Below, piece after piece: positions 6,926 through 14,825 of a stretch of 19,133 nt of DNA. Position numbers and translations under genes: made by a program. Position 1 is the first letter of the stretch; each line of letters opens with the position of its first letter. The notes under the pieces were generated by a model. That model was given only the letters and a program-made list of their open reading frames with translations. It had not been told where the DNA came from and did not search any database. The stretch comes from CBFDCQ01 sp965603355 (GTDB taxonomy: Bacteria; Hydrogenedentota; CAZGCA01; CBFDCQ01), in NCBI GenBank assembly GCA_965603355.1, contig CBFDCQ010000065.1, forward strand, positions 1-19,133, in the 5' to 3' direction.

Positions 6926-8851
6926 TTACTCGACTGTCACCGCATCGAACTTGCAGACGCTGAGACACACACCGCAGCGTGTGCATTGTTCAGTATCGAT
7001 AACGTGCAGTTCCTTCTTCTTACCGCTAATCGCTTGAACCGGACATTTCCGCGCACAAGCCCCGCAACCGGTACACTTCTCCACGTCTATGGAGTAGGTC
7101 AGGAGGGCCCGGCAAACCCGCGCAGAGCACCTCCTGTCGCGGATGTGCGCTTCGTATTCATCACGGGAATAGCGCAGTGTGCTTAGCACCGGATTCGCAG
7201 CCGTCTTGCCAAGAGCGCACAGCGAGGCTTCCGCCATGATCTCGGCGAGATATTCGAGCCGTGCGATATCCTCTTCCTGGCCCTCGCCGTGAACGACCCG
7301 CGCGAGAATTTCGCTCATCTGCCGAAGTCCTTCACGGCATGGCACGCATTTGCCGCATGACTCGTCTTTCAGAAAATCAACAAAGTACCTCGCAACGTCG
7401 ACCATGCACGTCCTGTCGTCCATAACGATCATGCCGCCGGAACCCATCATCGAACCGGCGTCTGATAGACTCTCATAATCTACCGGAAGATCGAGCAAAG
7501 CGGCCGGGATGCATCCACCTGAAGGGCCACCGGTCTGAACCGCTTTGAACTCGCGACCATCCCGTGTGCCACCGCCTATCTCGTAGATAATCTCGCGCAG
7601 GGAAATGCCCATGGGCACTTCGACGAGCCCACCGTTCTGCACTTTGCCAACGAGCGAGAAGACCTTTGTTCCCTTGCTCTGGTCAGTTCCTATCCGAGCG
7701 AACCATTCCGGACCACGAGCAACTATGACCGGTACGTTTACGAACGTTTCCACGTTGTTCAGATTTGTTGGTTTCCCCCACAGACCGGACTCCACTGTAT
7801 GAATATACTTTGCCCGTGGTTCACCCGCCTTGCCCCCAATAGATGTCATCAACGCCGTTGACTCGCCGCAGACGAACGCGCCGGCTCCCTGGCTCATCTT
7901 GATGTCGAAGGAGAAGGTCGTACCCAATATGCTCGGGCCCAGCAGTCCATAGCTGCGCGCTTGCTCTATAGCCTTCCTTATTCGAACCACGGCTTGCGGG
8001 TACTCGGACCGCACGTACACGTAACCTTCAGGACTTCCGATCGCATATGCGGCTATCAGCATGCCCTCAAGCACCGAATGTGGATCTCCCTCCAAAACGC
8101 TCCGATCCATGTATGCGCCCGGGTCACCCTCATCGGCGTTGCAGACCACGTATTTCGGATCCCCATGCGCCTCTCGGCACGAACGCCACTTCCTTCCGGT
8201 GGGGAAACCGGCTCCACCGCGACCACGTAAACCCGATTTTGCAACCAGCGCGATAACATCGTCCGGCTCTAACTCGGTGAGCACCTTGTACAGAGCGTAA
8301 TAGCCTCCGCGGGCGATGTATTCGTCGATATTGTCCGGATCGATCAAACCGCAGTTGCGCGTCGCAATTTTTAGCTGCTTTCCATAGAACGGATGGTTCG
8401 CATACGTCGGGGCCTTTTTCCACCACGAGTCGCGGCCAGTGCGAACGTACGCATGCTCCGTGCCCTCCGCAAGACTCGGCTCGCTGTCGATCCGGGCTAC
8501 AATCATTTTCGGGTCGAAGCCGCCGTCCGCTAGACCGTCGAGCACCTCTCCCACCTTCTCCGGGCTCATCGGCCCAAGCAACAGGCGCGGCAGATTCGGC
8601 CCTATCACGTCTACCAATGGTTCAGCCTTGCAGAGTCCTGAACAGCCCGTCTGAGCTACAACAAAATCGCTGCACTGCCGCGCTGAGATCTCATCTCTCA
8701 GAGTTTCATACACCCGTACTGCGCCCGCGGCGACACCACACGTACCGAGCCCGACCGACAATTTCGTCTTGCTGGACGGATAGAGCGTTTGCAGACCGCG
8801 CTCTTTGGCCTTGTCCAAATCAGCTAAAGTACTAACTTTCATTCTTCCCAT
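6926..8851 (-). CDS. NuoF/HndC-like NAD(P)H-oxidising flavoprotein
   Basis: This 641-residue protein has the layout of NADP-reducing hydrogenase subunit HndC and HoxF/NuoF relatives. It has an N-terminal thioredoxin-like [2Fe-2S] domain (GTCGVAAGA at C38; C70 and C74), then the FMN and NAD(P)H-binding core with GRGGAGFPTG (210-219). The [4Fe-4S] site is ESCGKCVPC (C499, C502, C505) plus C545. Two ferredoxin motifs end the protein (C593-C603 and C623-C633). It should exchange hydride with NAD(P)(H) through FMN and pass single electrons to the NuoE- and NuoG-like partners on either side. ATG at 8851 or at 8842 could be the start; the first is listed, 11 bp after the previous stop. Which pyridine nucleotide is used cannot be told from the motif alone. 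Confidence 0.92.
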   Translation of the reverse strand: MGRMKVSTLADLDKAKERGLQTLYPSSKTKLSVGLGTCGVAAGAVRVYETLRDEISARQCSDFVVAQTGCSGLCKAEPLVDVIGPNLPRLLLGPMSPEKVGEVLDGLADGGFDPKMIVARIDSEPSLAEGTEHAYVRTGRDSWWKKAPTYANHPFYGKQLKIATRNCGLIDPDNIDEYIARGGYYALYKVLTELEPDDVIALVAKSGLRGRGGAGFPTGRKWRSCREAHGDPKYVVCNADEGDPGAYMDRSVLEGDPHSVLEGMLIAAYAIGSPEGYVYVRSEYPQAVVRIRKAIEQARSYGLLGPSILGTTFSFDIKMSQGAGAFVCGESTALMTSIGGKAGEPRAKYIHTVESGLWGKPTNLNNVETFVNVPVIVARGPEWFARIGTDQSKGTKVFSLVGKVQNGGLVEVPMGISLREIIYEIGGGTRDGREFKAVQTGGPSGGCIPAALLDLPVDYESLSDAGSMMGSGGMIVMDDRTCMVDVARYFVDFLKDESCGKCVPCREGLRQMSEILARVVHGEGQEEDIARLEYLAEIMAEASLCALGKTAANPVLSTLRYSRDEYEAHIRDRRCSARVCRALLTYSIDVEKCTGCGACARKCPVQAISGKKKELHVIDTEQCTRCGVCLSVCKFDAVTVE

Positions 8852-8862
8852 ATTTGTTGGGT

Positions 8863-9750
8863 CTACTCGTATCGGTCGAGAATGTCGCCGACCTTGCCTA
8901 TGTCCACGTATGCGTAGGTATCGTCATCAACTACCACAACCGGCGACAGGCTGCAGCAGCCCAGACATCTGACAACTTCGAGAGAAAACCGCTCGTCTTG
9001 CGTCGTGTTGCCGGCTTCCACCTGGAGCTCGTGCTGTATTTGCTCGAGCAAGATATCCGCCCCGTTTACCTTGCAGGCCGTGCCCATGCAGACCTTGATG
9101 GTGTGCCTACCACGTGGGACAAGGCTGAACGCTGTATAGAACGTCGCCACATGATATGTTTGACTTAACGGTATCCCCAACCCGAAAGAGGCGTATTTGA
9201 GCGCCTGCATGGGCAAGTAGCCACATTTCTCGTTGATCTCCTGCAAGATCGCGATGAGCGACGAGGCGGAAGCACCGTGACGGTCTATGATCCCGTCTAG
9301 GTCGGCTCTGCTCATCTCGAGATCGGCGTAGCGCGGCTCAACAAGTTCGGGCAGGCGAATCTCATTGCGCGTCAAGCACTGCTCCACACAGCGACCGCAG
9401 CCGACGCATTTTGATTCATCTATGAACCTTGCCTTGCGCTTGACCGTGGCAACAAACCTACCTTGCTCACCTTCGAGTTTTTCCAGTTCAGAACAGGTTA
9501 AGATCTCGATGTTCAGATGGCGCCCACACTCAACAAGCTTGGGCGACAGAATGCACATAGAACAGTCGTTCGTCGGGAACGTCTTGTCCAACTGCGCCAT
9601 AACGCCGCCAATCGCGGGAGACTCTTCAACGAGATACACGTAGTAACCTGACTCGGCCAGATCGAGCGATGCTTGAACCCCCGCTATCCCGCCCCCTACG
9701 ACGAGGACGGCGCCTACCTTTCCATCATCTGTTCTTCTCATGACACTCAT
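8863..9750 (-). CDS. HdrA N-terminal FAD domain fused to NuoE-like [2Fe-2S] protein
   Basis: This 295-residue fusion has two parts. Residues 12-126 are the beginning of an HdrA: Rossmann GGGIAG (19-24), FPTNDCSMC (C63, C66) and the first [4Fe-4S] motif (C115, C118, C121, C125). HdrA similarity stops there. Residues about 140-295 are a NuoE/HndA-like thioredoxin fold with [2Fe-2S] ligands C221, C226, C262 and C266. The missing rest of this HdrA is found in the NuoG fusion at 3659-6913. The reading frame extends upstream to a TTG at 9870, but that would overlap the hdrC gene and add 40 residues unlike HdrA. ATG at 9750 (or 9741) is preferred, though neither has a strong ribosome binding site. 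Confidence 0.88.
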   Translation of the reverse strand: MSVMRRTDDGKVGAVLVVGGGIAGVQASLDLAESGYYVYLVEESPAIGGVMAQLDKTFPTNDCSMCILSPKLVECGRHLNIEILTCSELEKLEGEQGRFVATVKRKARFIDESKCVGCGRCVEQCLTRNEIRLPELVEPRYADLEMSRADLDGIIDRHGASASSLIAILQEINEKCGYLPMQALKYASFGLGIPLSQTYHVATFYTAFSLVPRGRHTIKVCMGTACKVNGADILLEQIQHELQVEAGNTTQDERFSLEVVRCLGCCSLSPVVVVDDDTYAYVDIGKVGDILDRYE

Positions 9751-9844
9751 TCGCCGTCTAGCACCCACGCACCGTTTAGTTCTTACCTCGCCGAGAAACC
9801 CGACAGCCTGCCCGAAAACCTGGTCAAATAAAGCGATTCCACCC
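9751..9844 (-). other. 94-bp gap between the HdrC and HdrA-NuoE genes
   Basis: This is one of the two largest gaps in the redox part of the operon (the other is 88 bp at 11943-12030). It contains no convincing promoter: a TTGACC hexamer occurs on the minus strand but has no matching -10 box at the right distance. There is no T-tailed hairpin. If the HdrA-NuoE gene starts further upstream, part of this stretch is coding. Confidence 0.4.
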
Positions 9845-10366
9845 TTAGCCAGTGAGCAACTTGTCCACAATCTCTCGATAGTCGGAGATACTGAATTCGG
9901 TTTCCTCGCCTTTTCTGTCGAGCACCTTCACCAACATATCGTGGCGCAACTGCTGCGTGAACTTGTCGATCGCCTCCACCTCTTTCAGAAAAGACCCATG
10001 AACGTGTCCTTCTCGGACCGCCATGTTCCTGAGCGCACCCATCACCTCGGTGAACTTCACGTTCTGCGGACATCGCGCATAACACGTGTAGCACAGGCTG
10101 CATAACCATATGAGGTCTGACGAGAGCACTTCATCGCGCATGCCCAGAAGGACCATACGGATCAGCCTCCGTGGGTTGTAACGCGGATCTATCTCGCTTA
10201 CGGGACAGCCCGCTGTGCATATCCCGCAGGAGAAGCACACCTTGATGTTCTCACCGCCCGGTTCCTCCGCGACCTCGTATTTGAAATTCGGGTCGAGATC
10301 ATTCGTAGAGATGGTCATTTCGCCCGTATTCACGCTCGATTCTTCCACAGGTCTCACCTCACTCAT
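9845..10366 (-). CDS. hdrC: HdrC-like double [4Fe-4S] protein
   Basis: This 173-residue protein carries two ferredoxin motifs, C44/C47/C50/C54 and C89/C92/C95/C99, in the spacing of heterodisulfide reductase subunit C. An N-terminal stretch of about 40 less conserved residues precedes them. In HdrABC complexes HdrC hands electrons from HdrA to HdrB. Here no HdrB (CCG-domain protein) is present and the gene follows metF directly, starting in a 4-bp ATGA overlap with its stop. A likely role is therefore to wire MetF/MetV to the HdrA-like flavoproteins, as proposed for acetogen MetFV-HdrABC-MvhD complexes. No membrane segment is evident. Confidence 0.88.
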   Translation of the reverse strand: MSEVRPVEESSVNTGEMTISTNDLDPNFKYEVAEEPGGENIKVCFSCGICTAGCPVSEIDPRYNPRRLIRMVLLGMRDEVLSSDLIWLCSLCYTCYARCPQNVKFTEVMGALRNMAVREGHVHGSFLKEVEAIDKFTQQLRHDMLVKVLDRKGEETEFSISDYREIVDKLLTG

Positions 10367-11280
10367 TGTGCCTCTCTCGGTAACAATCCCGCGCGTTCAA
10401 CTATTTCGGGGACTTTCTTCTCCCACTCAATCGCCATCAAATGAGCCCCGTGCACGCCTTCAACGTCCTTCATTTCCTGGATAGTCTCTATGGCGATGTT
10501 TATCCCTTCCTCCGCAGCCTTACCGGCCGCACGCAATCTCTGAATCAACTCATCCGGGACATCCACACCAGCCACATGATCCCTCATGTATCTCGCCATT
10601 CCGTCCGATTTCAAGGGAGTAATTCCAGCAAGTATATGAGTTCTTTCGTGAAGTCCTAGGTCCCTCACCATTTCCATCCATTTTCGGAACTTCTTGAGGT
10701 CGTAAACACACTGTGTCTGGATGAACTGAGCCCCCGCAGCCACCTTCTTCGCGAGACGCCGCACTCGATACTCGAACGGATCCGAAAACGGGTTGGCCGC
10801 TGCTCCTATGAACATGCGCGGTGCTCCTTCGACGTCGTCGCCGCAGATGAACTTGCGATCGTCCCTCATGGTACGCACAGTATGGATGAGTTGAATAGAA
10901 TCGATGTCGAAGACGTTCTTCGCTTCCGGGTGATTTCCGAAACGCTGATGGTCACCGGAAAGGCACAGTATATTCCGAATTCCCAACGCGTACGCGCCGA
11001 GTATGTCGCTCTGTAAGGCTATCCTGTTTCTGTCGCGGCACACCATCTGCATAACCGGTTCTATCCCGAGTTCGCGTAGAATGGCGCACGTAGCTATGCT
11101 CGACATACGGACGACGGCGGTCTGATTGTCCGTGACGTTGACGGCATCCACCATGCCTTTCAGGTACTCGGCTTTACGCCTAACCACCTCCAGATCGGCG
11201 CCTTTCGGTGGACCCAACTCAGCCGTAACGGCAAAGCCGCCACCATCCAGCACTGTCTGCAATTGACTTGCTTCCGTCAC
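10363..11280 (-). CDS. metF: Methylenetetrahydrofolate reductase, MetF-like
   Basis: This 305-residue TIM-barrel flavoprotein reduces 5,10-methylene-THF to 5-methyl-THF, the last reductive step of the Wood-Ljungdahl methyl branch. The N-terminal TAELGPPKG contains E21, equivalent to the catalytic acidic residue of the family. AVNVTDNQTA, the LCLSGDH stretch, FIGAAANP and the QTQCVYD region also fit. The length matches the short bacterial MetF. The GTG start lies in a 4-bp GTGA overlap with metV, and the stop overlaps hdrC. Lying among metV, hdrC, hdrA-like and mvhD genes, it is likely the type that takes electrons through protein partners rather than acting alone with NADH. Confidence 0.92.
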   Translation of the reverse strand: MTEASQLQTVLDGGGFAVTAELGPPKGADLEVVRRKAEYLKGMVDAVNVTDNQTAVVRMSSIATCAILRELGIEPVMQMVCRDRNRIALQSDILGAYALGIRNILCLSGDHQRFGNHPEAKNVFDIDSIQLIHTVRTMRDDRKFICGDDVEGAPRMFIGAAANPFSDPFEYRVRRLAKKVAAGAQFIQTQCVYDLKKFRKWMEMVRDLGLHERTHILAGITPLKSDGMARYMRDHVAGVDVPDELIQRLRAAGKAAEEGINIAIETIQEMKDVEGVHGAHLMAIEWEKKVPEIVERAGLLPREAQ

Positions 11281-11942
11281 AATACAACATCCTCGCGCAC
11301 GAGGCGTCTCAAACCGCCATGCGCGCTACTCGACCAATCTCTCAAAGGCATGATCTCGTCCAGCAAGTGCAGCTTGCCAGCCTCGGAGAGTCGGTCATGA
11401 ATCAGCTGCCAGGCGCACTCGATGTTCTCGGGATCTACTTCGCACCTGCCGTCAACCGAGCCCCCGCACGGACCGTTGAGCAGGCTCTTCGAGCATCGTG
11501 CGATAGGGCATATACCACCGGTCATGTGTAGGATACAATTACCGCACCCTGCGCACGTCTCAGACCACAAGCCCTGCTCCAAAGGCCTGCCCATGAAAAG
11601 TGTATTGAGTGCCGGATATATGGGGACGTGAGGGAACTGCGCCACCATCGTCTGCACACCAACCCCACACGCCATAGACAGAACAGCGTCACTCGCATCA
11701 ACCTTATCGGCGAGCGGTTCGAGGAACTCGGGCTCGCACTGTCTCTCGACACAATCTCGCAAGAACTGTTTCCCGCCGTCCTTGAAAGCCAGATCCAGTA
11801 CCGTTGCCAGAATCTCCGCTTCCTTCTCGCCGCCCGCCATGCACACAGTAACGCATGCACCGCACCCGACGACCAGTACCCTCTCGTGCGACTCGACCAT
11901 CTGTTTAATGTCGGCGATCGGTTTTCTTTCGGCAACTATCAC
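11277..11942 (-). CDS. metV: MetV-like Fe-S partner of methylenetetrahydrofolate reductase
   Basis: This 221-residue protein belongs to the family annotated as methylene-THF reductase C-terminal/zinc-finger type, the small partner of MetF in acetogens. Visible cysteine groups are GCGACVTVC (C27, C30, C34), C130/C133/C136, C145 and C150, with NGPCGGSVDGRCEV (C159, C167) near the C-terminus, a family hallmark. These are likely to bind Fe-S clusters or zinc. The GTG start at 11942 has GGGGGA 7 nt upstream. The stop overlaps the metF start by 4 bp, supporting a MetFV complex. It is separated from the upstream mvhD-like gene by 88 bp without a recognisable signal. Confidence 0.88.
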   Translation of the reverse strand: MIVAERKPIADIKQMVESHERVLVVGCGACVTVCMAGGEKEAEILATVLDLAFKDGGKQFLRDCVERQCEPEFLEPLADKVDASDAVLSMACGVGVQTMVAQFPHVPIYPALNTLFMGRPLEQGLWSETCAGCGNCILHMTGGICPIARCSKSLLNGPCGGSVDGRCEVDPENIECAWQLIHDRLSEAGKLHLLDEIMPLRDWSSSAHGGLRRLVREDVVL

Positions 11943-12030
11943 TCTAACGTCCCCCGCTGTCCATCCCCGCGCAGCCGGACCGACTGGGGCGCAGACTTCG
12001 ACGGATTCAATGCGCTCTCAAACACGGGTG
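11943..12030 (-). other. 88-bp gap between mvhD-like and metV genes
   Basis: No gene, terminator hairpin with a T run, or convincing promoter is seen. The only signal is the GGGGGA ribosome binding site just before the metV GTG. The metV frame stays open upstream for about 75 bp but offers no better start. Confidence 0.4.
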
Positions 12031-12429
12031 CTATGCCTCAACGGTTAATCCTCGAAGTTTGTCCTCTACCTCCGCCAGCCGGTCCAGGAAGACTCTGCCC
12101 TCAACGGCTGACACCGGGAGAAAGCTAATTCGCTCAGGGTTCCAGCCAATATCCTTGAGTACACCGGCTGCGTACTCGATTCTCTTCCTTGCCCTCTTGT
12201 TTCCCACGAGGTGTTTGCACGAATCATCATGACATCCAAAAACCACGACGCCCTCCGCGCCGTCACGCAGCGCATTCAAGAGGTCCATCACTTGCACATT
12301 CCCGGAGCACGGGACAGGCACAATCTGCACATTACCAGGGATCGGCGCGTCGCCGTCGGCTGCCATCCGGGCGGCAAGCTCTCCTGAGTGCTCGCAGCAG
12401 AACGCTATGATTTTCGGTTGGTGATCCAT
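12031..12429 (-). CDS. Second MvhD-like electron-transfer protein, variant cysteine set
   Basis: This 132-residue homologue of MvhD has PKIIAFCCEHSG at the N-terminus, VPCSG (C41) and FGCHDDSCKH (C66, C71). Compared with the copy at 3231-3662, which has CNWC, only one cysteine of the first CxxC pair is kept at the aligned place (C12); the second position is serine, and C11 is an extra neighbouring cysteine. MvhD proteins carry a [2Fe-2S] cluster and connect HdrA to an electron donor. Here the gene lies between two HdrA/Qmo-like genes and metV, so it probably belongs to the MetFV-side complex. It starts with ATG 11 bp after the preceding stop and lacks a strong ribosome binding site. Confidence 0.85.
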   Translation of the reverse strand: MDHQPKIIAFCCEHSGELAARMAADGDAPIPGNVQIVPVPCSGNVQVMDLLNALRDGAEGVVVFGCHDDSCKHLVGNKRARKRIEYAAGVLKDIGWNPERISFLPVSAVEGRVFLDRLAEVEDKLRGLTVEA

Positions 12430-12440
12430 CGATATTACCG

Positions 12441-13772
12441 CTATGTCTGCGCCTTTACCGCGACACGTTTCACCGCATCCTCCTCAGGCGCCATCTCAAT
12501 CGCCTTGGCCGGACACTCCGCAACACAAATGCCGCAAGCCTGGCACGCCGTGTCAACTATTCGCGCAGCCTTCGTGCTGCTTGCCTCGTCGAACACCACC
12601 TCCACAGCCCCGTGCGGGCACGACCGGAGGCAGGTCAAGCAAAGAGCACATTTTGAGGCGTCTACCGCCACTTTGCCAACTCGTACAGGGGTCTCGCCTC
12701 GCCCGACAAGGTTATACACCTCAAGCGCGGTTGAGCGCGCCTCCGTGAGTATGTCATCTAGATCGAAACTCCCGCGACATCCACCGACAAAGAATATCCC
12801 TTTTCTGTTCGATGCTATCGGTCTCAACCAAACGTTGTTTTCCTGAAATCGGTGAGACGAGTCAGCGTTCACACGCAGAAGGTTCCGCAAGGCCTCCGTA
12901 TTCGGCCGAGGGATAATCTGCTCCTGTAAGACCAGCAAGTCGCAATTGATCTCAATCACATCCTTCCATTGTCCATCCTCACCGGCGAAGGTGTCTCTAA
13001 CTCCCACACTGAATCCCGTATCCGTTGTGAAAACCCGTGGTTTCTCGTCATCGAACTTGAAGATCACGACTCCGTGGGAGCGCGCGTCGCGATAGAGCTT
13101 TTCGAGACCTTCACCGGACACGTTCACGTTCTGGCAGCATATGAACACGTTACTTCTCGACAGCCTCTTGATGGTTAGAGCGTTTTTTAGTGCTGAGGCC
13201 GAGCGAATCGCCGAATCCTCCCCGGAATCTTCTACGATAAAACAGACATTCTTCGGAATTCCCAGCGCCGCTCTGCTTTCCGCCTTGCTCCGCTTACTGA
13301 AGCAGGCAAGTTTCTTCTCCAGCCCCACGTGCGAGGTAACCTTCTGGGGAAATCCCGTCTCTTCTAGGATAGTATCAAGCGCGAAACCTGTGGCAACGAT
13401 TATTGCGCCAAAATCATGCTCGCCAATCTGTCCAGCACCGTCTATTCGGACACGGAACCCGCCCATGTTTCCTTCGACGCCAACGACAATTGCCTCAAGC
13501 AGAACGTGGATAAGGCGGTTTTGATGGATCGCTGTTGTCCTGGACTCAATCAGTCTGGCAGGTTCCTCGCCACTGCCATGCAGCGAGAAGACGCTTCCAG
13601 CGTTTCCTCCCAGCGATTTCTCCTGTTCGACCAAGGTGGCTTCACAGCCCAGAGAGGCCAGCGCCAATGCGGTCTCGACTCCGGCTAGTCCCCCGCCCAC
13701 GACTAGAACGTGTTTATTCACTGCTACTTTTCCCAACTTGATGGCGGATTCTGTCGGTCTAGTCTCGTTCAC
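12441..13772 (-). CDS. HdrA/QmoB-like flavoprotein with two C-terminal [4Fe-4S] motifs, degenerate Cys centre
   Basis: This 443-residue HdrA-family protein has a Rossmann FAD-binding motif GGGLAG (26-31), ATGFALD, VGGCRG and two C-terminal ferredoxin motifs (C375/C378/C381/C385 and C410/C413/C416/C420). At residues about 176-202, where HdrA proteins carry IQCVGSRD followed by a CC cluster, this protein reads NVCFIVEDSGEDSA and lacks those cysteines. The cysteine pair after the FAD motif is also absent. It may be a structural or ferredoxin-carrying partner of the intact paralogue encoded just upstream, recalling QmoA/QmoB pairs. Translation starts at a GTG directly abutting the upstream TAA, with GGGAG about 8 nt before it. 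Confidence 0.83.
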   Translation of the reverse strand: MNETRPTESAIKLGKVAVNKHVLVVGGGLAGVETALALASLGCEATLVEQEKSLGGNAGSVFSLHGSGEEPARLIESRTTAIHQNRLIHVLLEAIVVGVEGNMGGFRVRIDGAGQIGEHDFGAIIVATGFALDTILEETGFPQKVTSHVGLEKKLACFSKRSKAESRAALGIPKNVCFIVEDSGEDSAIRSASALKNALTIKRLSRSNVFICCQNVNVSGEGLEKLYRDARSHGVVIFKFDDEKPRVFTTDTGFSVGVRDTFAGEDGQWKDVIEINCDLLVLQEQIIPRPNTEALRNLLRVNADSSHRFQENNVWLRPIASNRKGIFFVGGCRGSFDLDDILTEARSTALEVYNLVGRGETPVRVGKVAVDASKCALCLTCLRSCPHGAVEVVFDEASSTKAARIVDTACQACGICVAECPAKAIEMAPEEDAVKRVAVKAQT

Positions 13773-14825
13773 TTACAACGCTCCCAAGAAAGAAACTGCT
13801 CGCATGGACGCTGCCTGCGCATGCGCGATTGACCCCTCAATATCTTTCGGCCCTCGACACGCCCCTGCCACAAATATCCCCTCGACATCGGCCCGGTTTG
13901 TATCGGTCGGATCGGGTGTCTCGAAGAAACCGCTGTCGTTGACCCCGATGCCAACGATCGACGCCAGATCTGCTGCATCCGGAGTCGGCGTCATACCAAC
14001 AGATAGAACAACCATATCGAACGGTTCTTTCACCAGACGCCCCCTCTCGACATCCTCGTATTGCGCTTCGAGAGCTCCCGAACCGTTCTGAGCGATTTTC
14101 ACAGGCATCGCCCTGACAAACCGCATCGTTTTCCGGCACTCTTGATAAAAACTGTAGAACCCTTTACCTCCCGTCTGGATATCCATGTAGAAGATCGTGA
14201 CCTCAAGCTCAGGTATGCGCCACTGAAGAAGACCGCCCATACGAAGCGCGTATTTGCAGCACGCGCGCGAGCAGTAGTCGTTACCGATATGCGCGTCCCG
14301 CGAGCCAACACACTGTACGAAAGCGATCCTCCTGGGTGACCGACCGTCATCGGCTCGAGCGACCGAGCCTGTCCGCCGGATCTGCTCCTCCAGATCCAGA
14401 CCTGTCAACACGTTTGCGAACGTCCTGTACCCGAGCAGCGGTTTTTGTCTGGCGTCAAACGGGACAAAACCGGTTGCTACGATAATCGCATTCACATCGA
14501 GGGGCGTCTCTCTCTCTCCCCCGTTCGAGACAAGAGCGGCATGGAAATAACCTGCTCCACCCGACAGACCTTTGAGCTCCGTACTGGTCAGTATCGAGAT
14601 ATTGGAATGCGAGCGAACGCGCTCGATCTTGTCGGCGACGATGCAGGCACCACACTGGTGGCAGACATCGGTGGCTTTACAGCATAGTCGTGCACCATGA
14701 CCGCCGATATCAGCCTCCCTCTCGACGATGTATACGTTCGAGCTGCTCTCAGCCAGACCGAGGGCTGAAGTAATGCCCGCTATCCCTCCACCGATAACCA
14801 GAACGGATGAGTTGCTCAACTGCAT
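13773..14825 (-). CDS. HdrA/QmoA-like FAD oxidoreductase without ferredoxin domains
   Basis: This 350-residue flavoprotein has an N-terminal Rossmann motif IGGGIAG (11-17). A cysteine-rich segment with CCKATDVCHQCGAC (C48, C49, C55, C58, C61) follows, then ATGFVPFD, VQCVGSRD (170-177) with CSRACC (185-190), and the C-terminal FVAGACRGPKDI of HdrA/QmoA proteins. It lacks the ferredoxin domains of full HdrA; these are on the protein encoded next. The two may form a heterodimer. The ATG directly abuts the TAA of the upstream receiver gene and has AGAGGAAG 5 nt before it. The MetF/MetV, HdrC and MvhD-like neighbours suggest a role in supplying electrons to methylene-THF reduction. A true sulfate-reduction Qmo complex is unlikely because no QmoC or APS reductase is nearby. 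Confidence 0.83.
   Translation of the reverse strand: MQLSNSSVLVIGGGIAGITSALGLAESSSNVYIVEREADIGGHGARLCCKATDVCHQCGACIVADKIERVRSHSNISILTSTELKGLSGGAGYFHAALVSNGGERETPLDVNAIIVATGFVPFDARQKPLLGYRTFANVLTGLDLEEQIRRTGSVARADDGRSPRRIAFVQCVGSRDAHIGNDYCSRACCKYALRMGGLLQWRIPELEVTIFYMDIQTGGKGFYSFYQECRKTMRFVRAMPVKIAQNGSGALEAQYEDVERGRLVKEPFDMVVLSVGMTPTPDAADLASIVGIGVNDSGFFETPDPTDTNRADVEGIFVAGACRGPKDIEGSIAHAQAASMRAVSFLGAL

Noticed and set aside
8863..9870. Longer start for the HdrA-NuoE fusion at 9870
   Set aside because: It uses TTG, overlaps hdrC and adds 40 residues unlike the HdrA N-terminus.
12441..14825. A true QmoABC complex of sulfate reduction
   Set aside because: The two flavoproteins resemble QmoA/QmoB, but no membrane subunit QmoC and no APS reductase genes are present, and metF, metV and hdrC follow.
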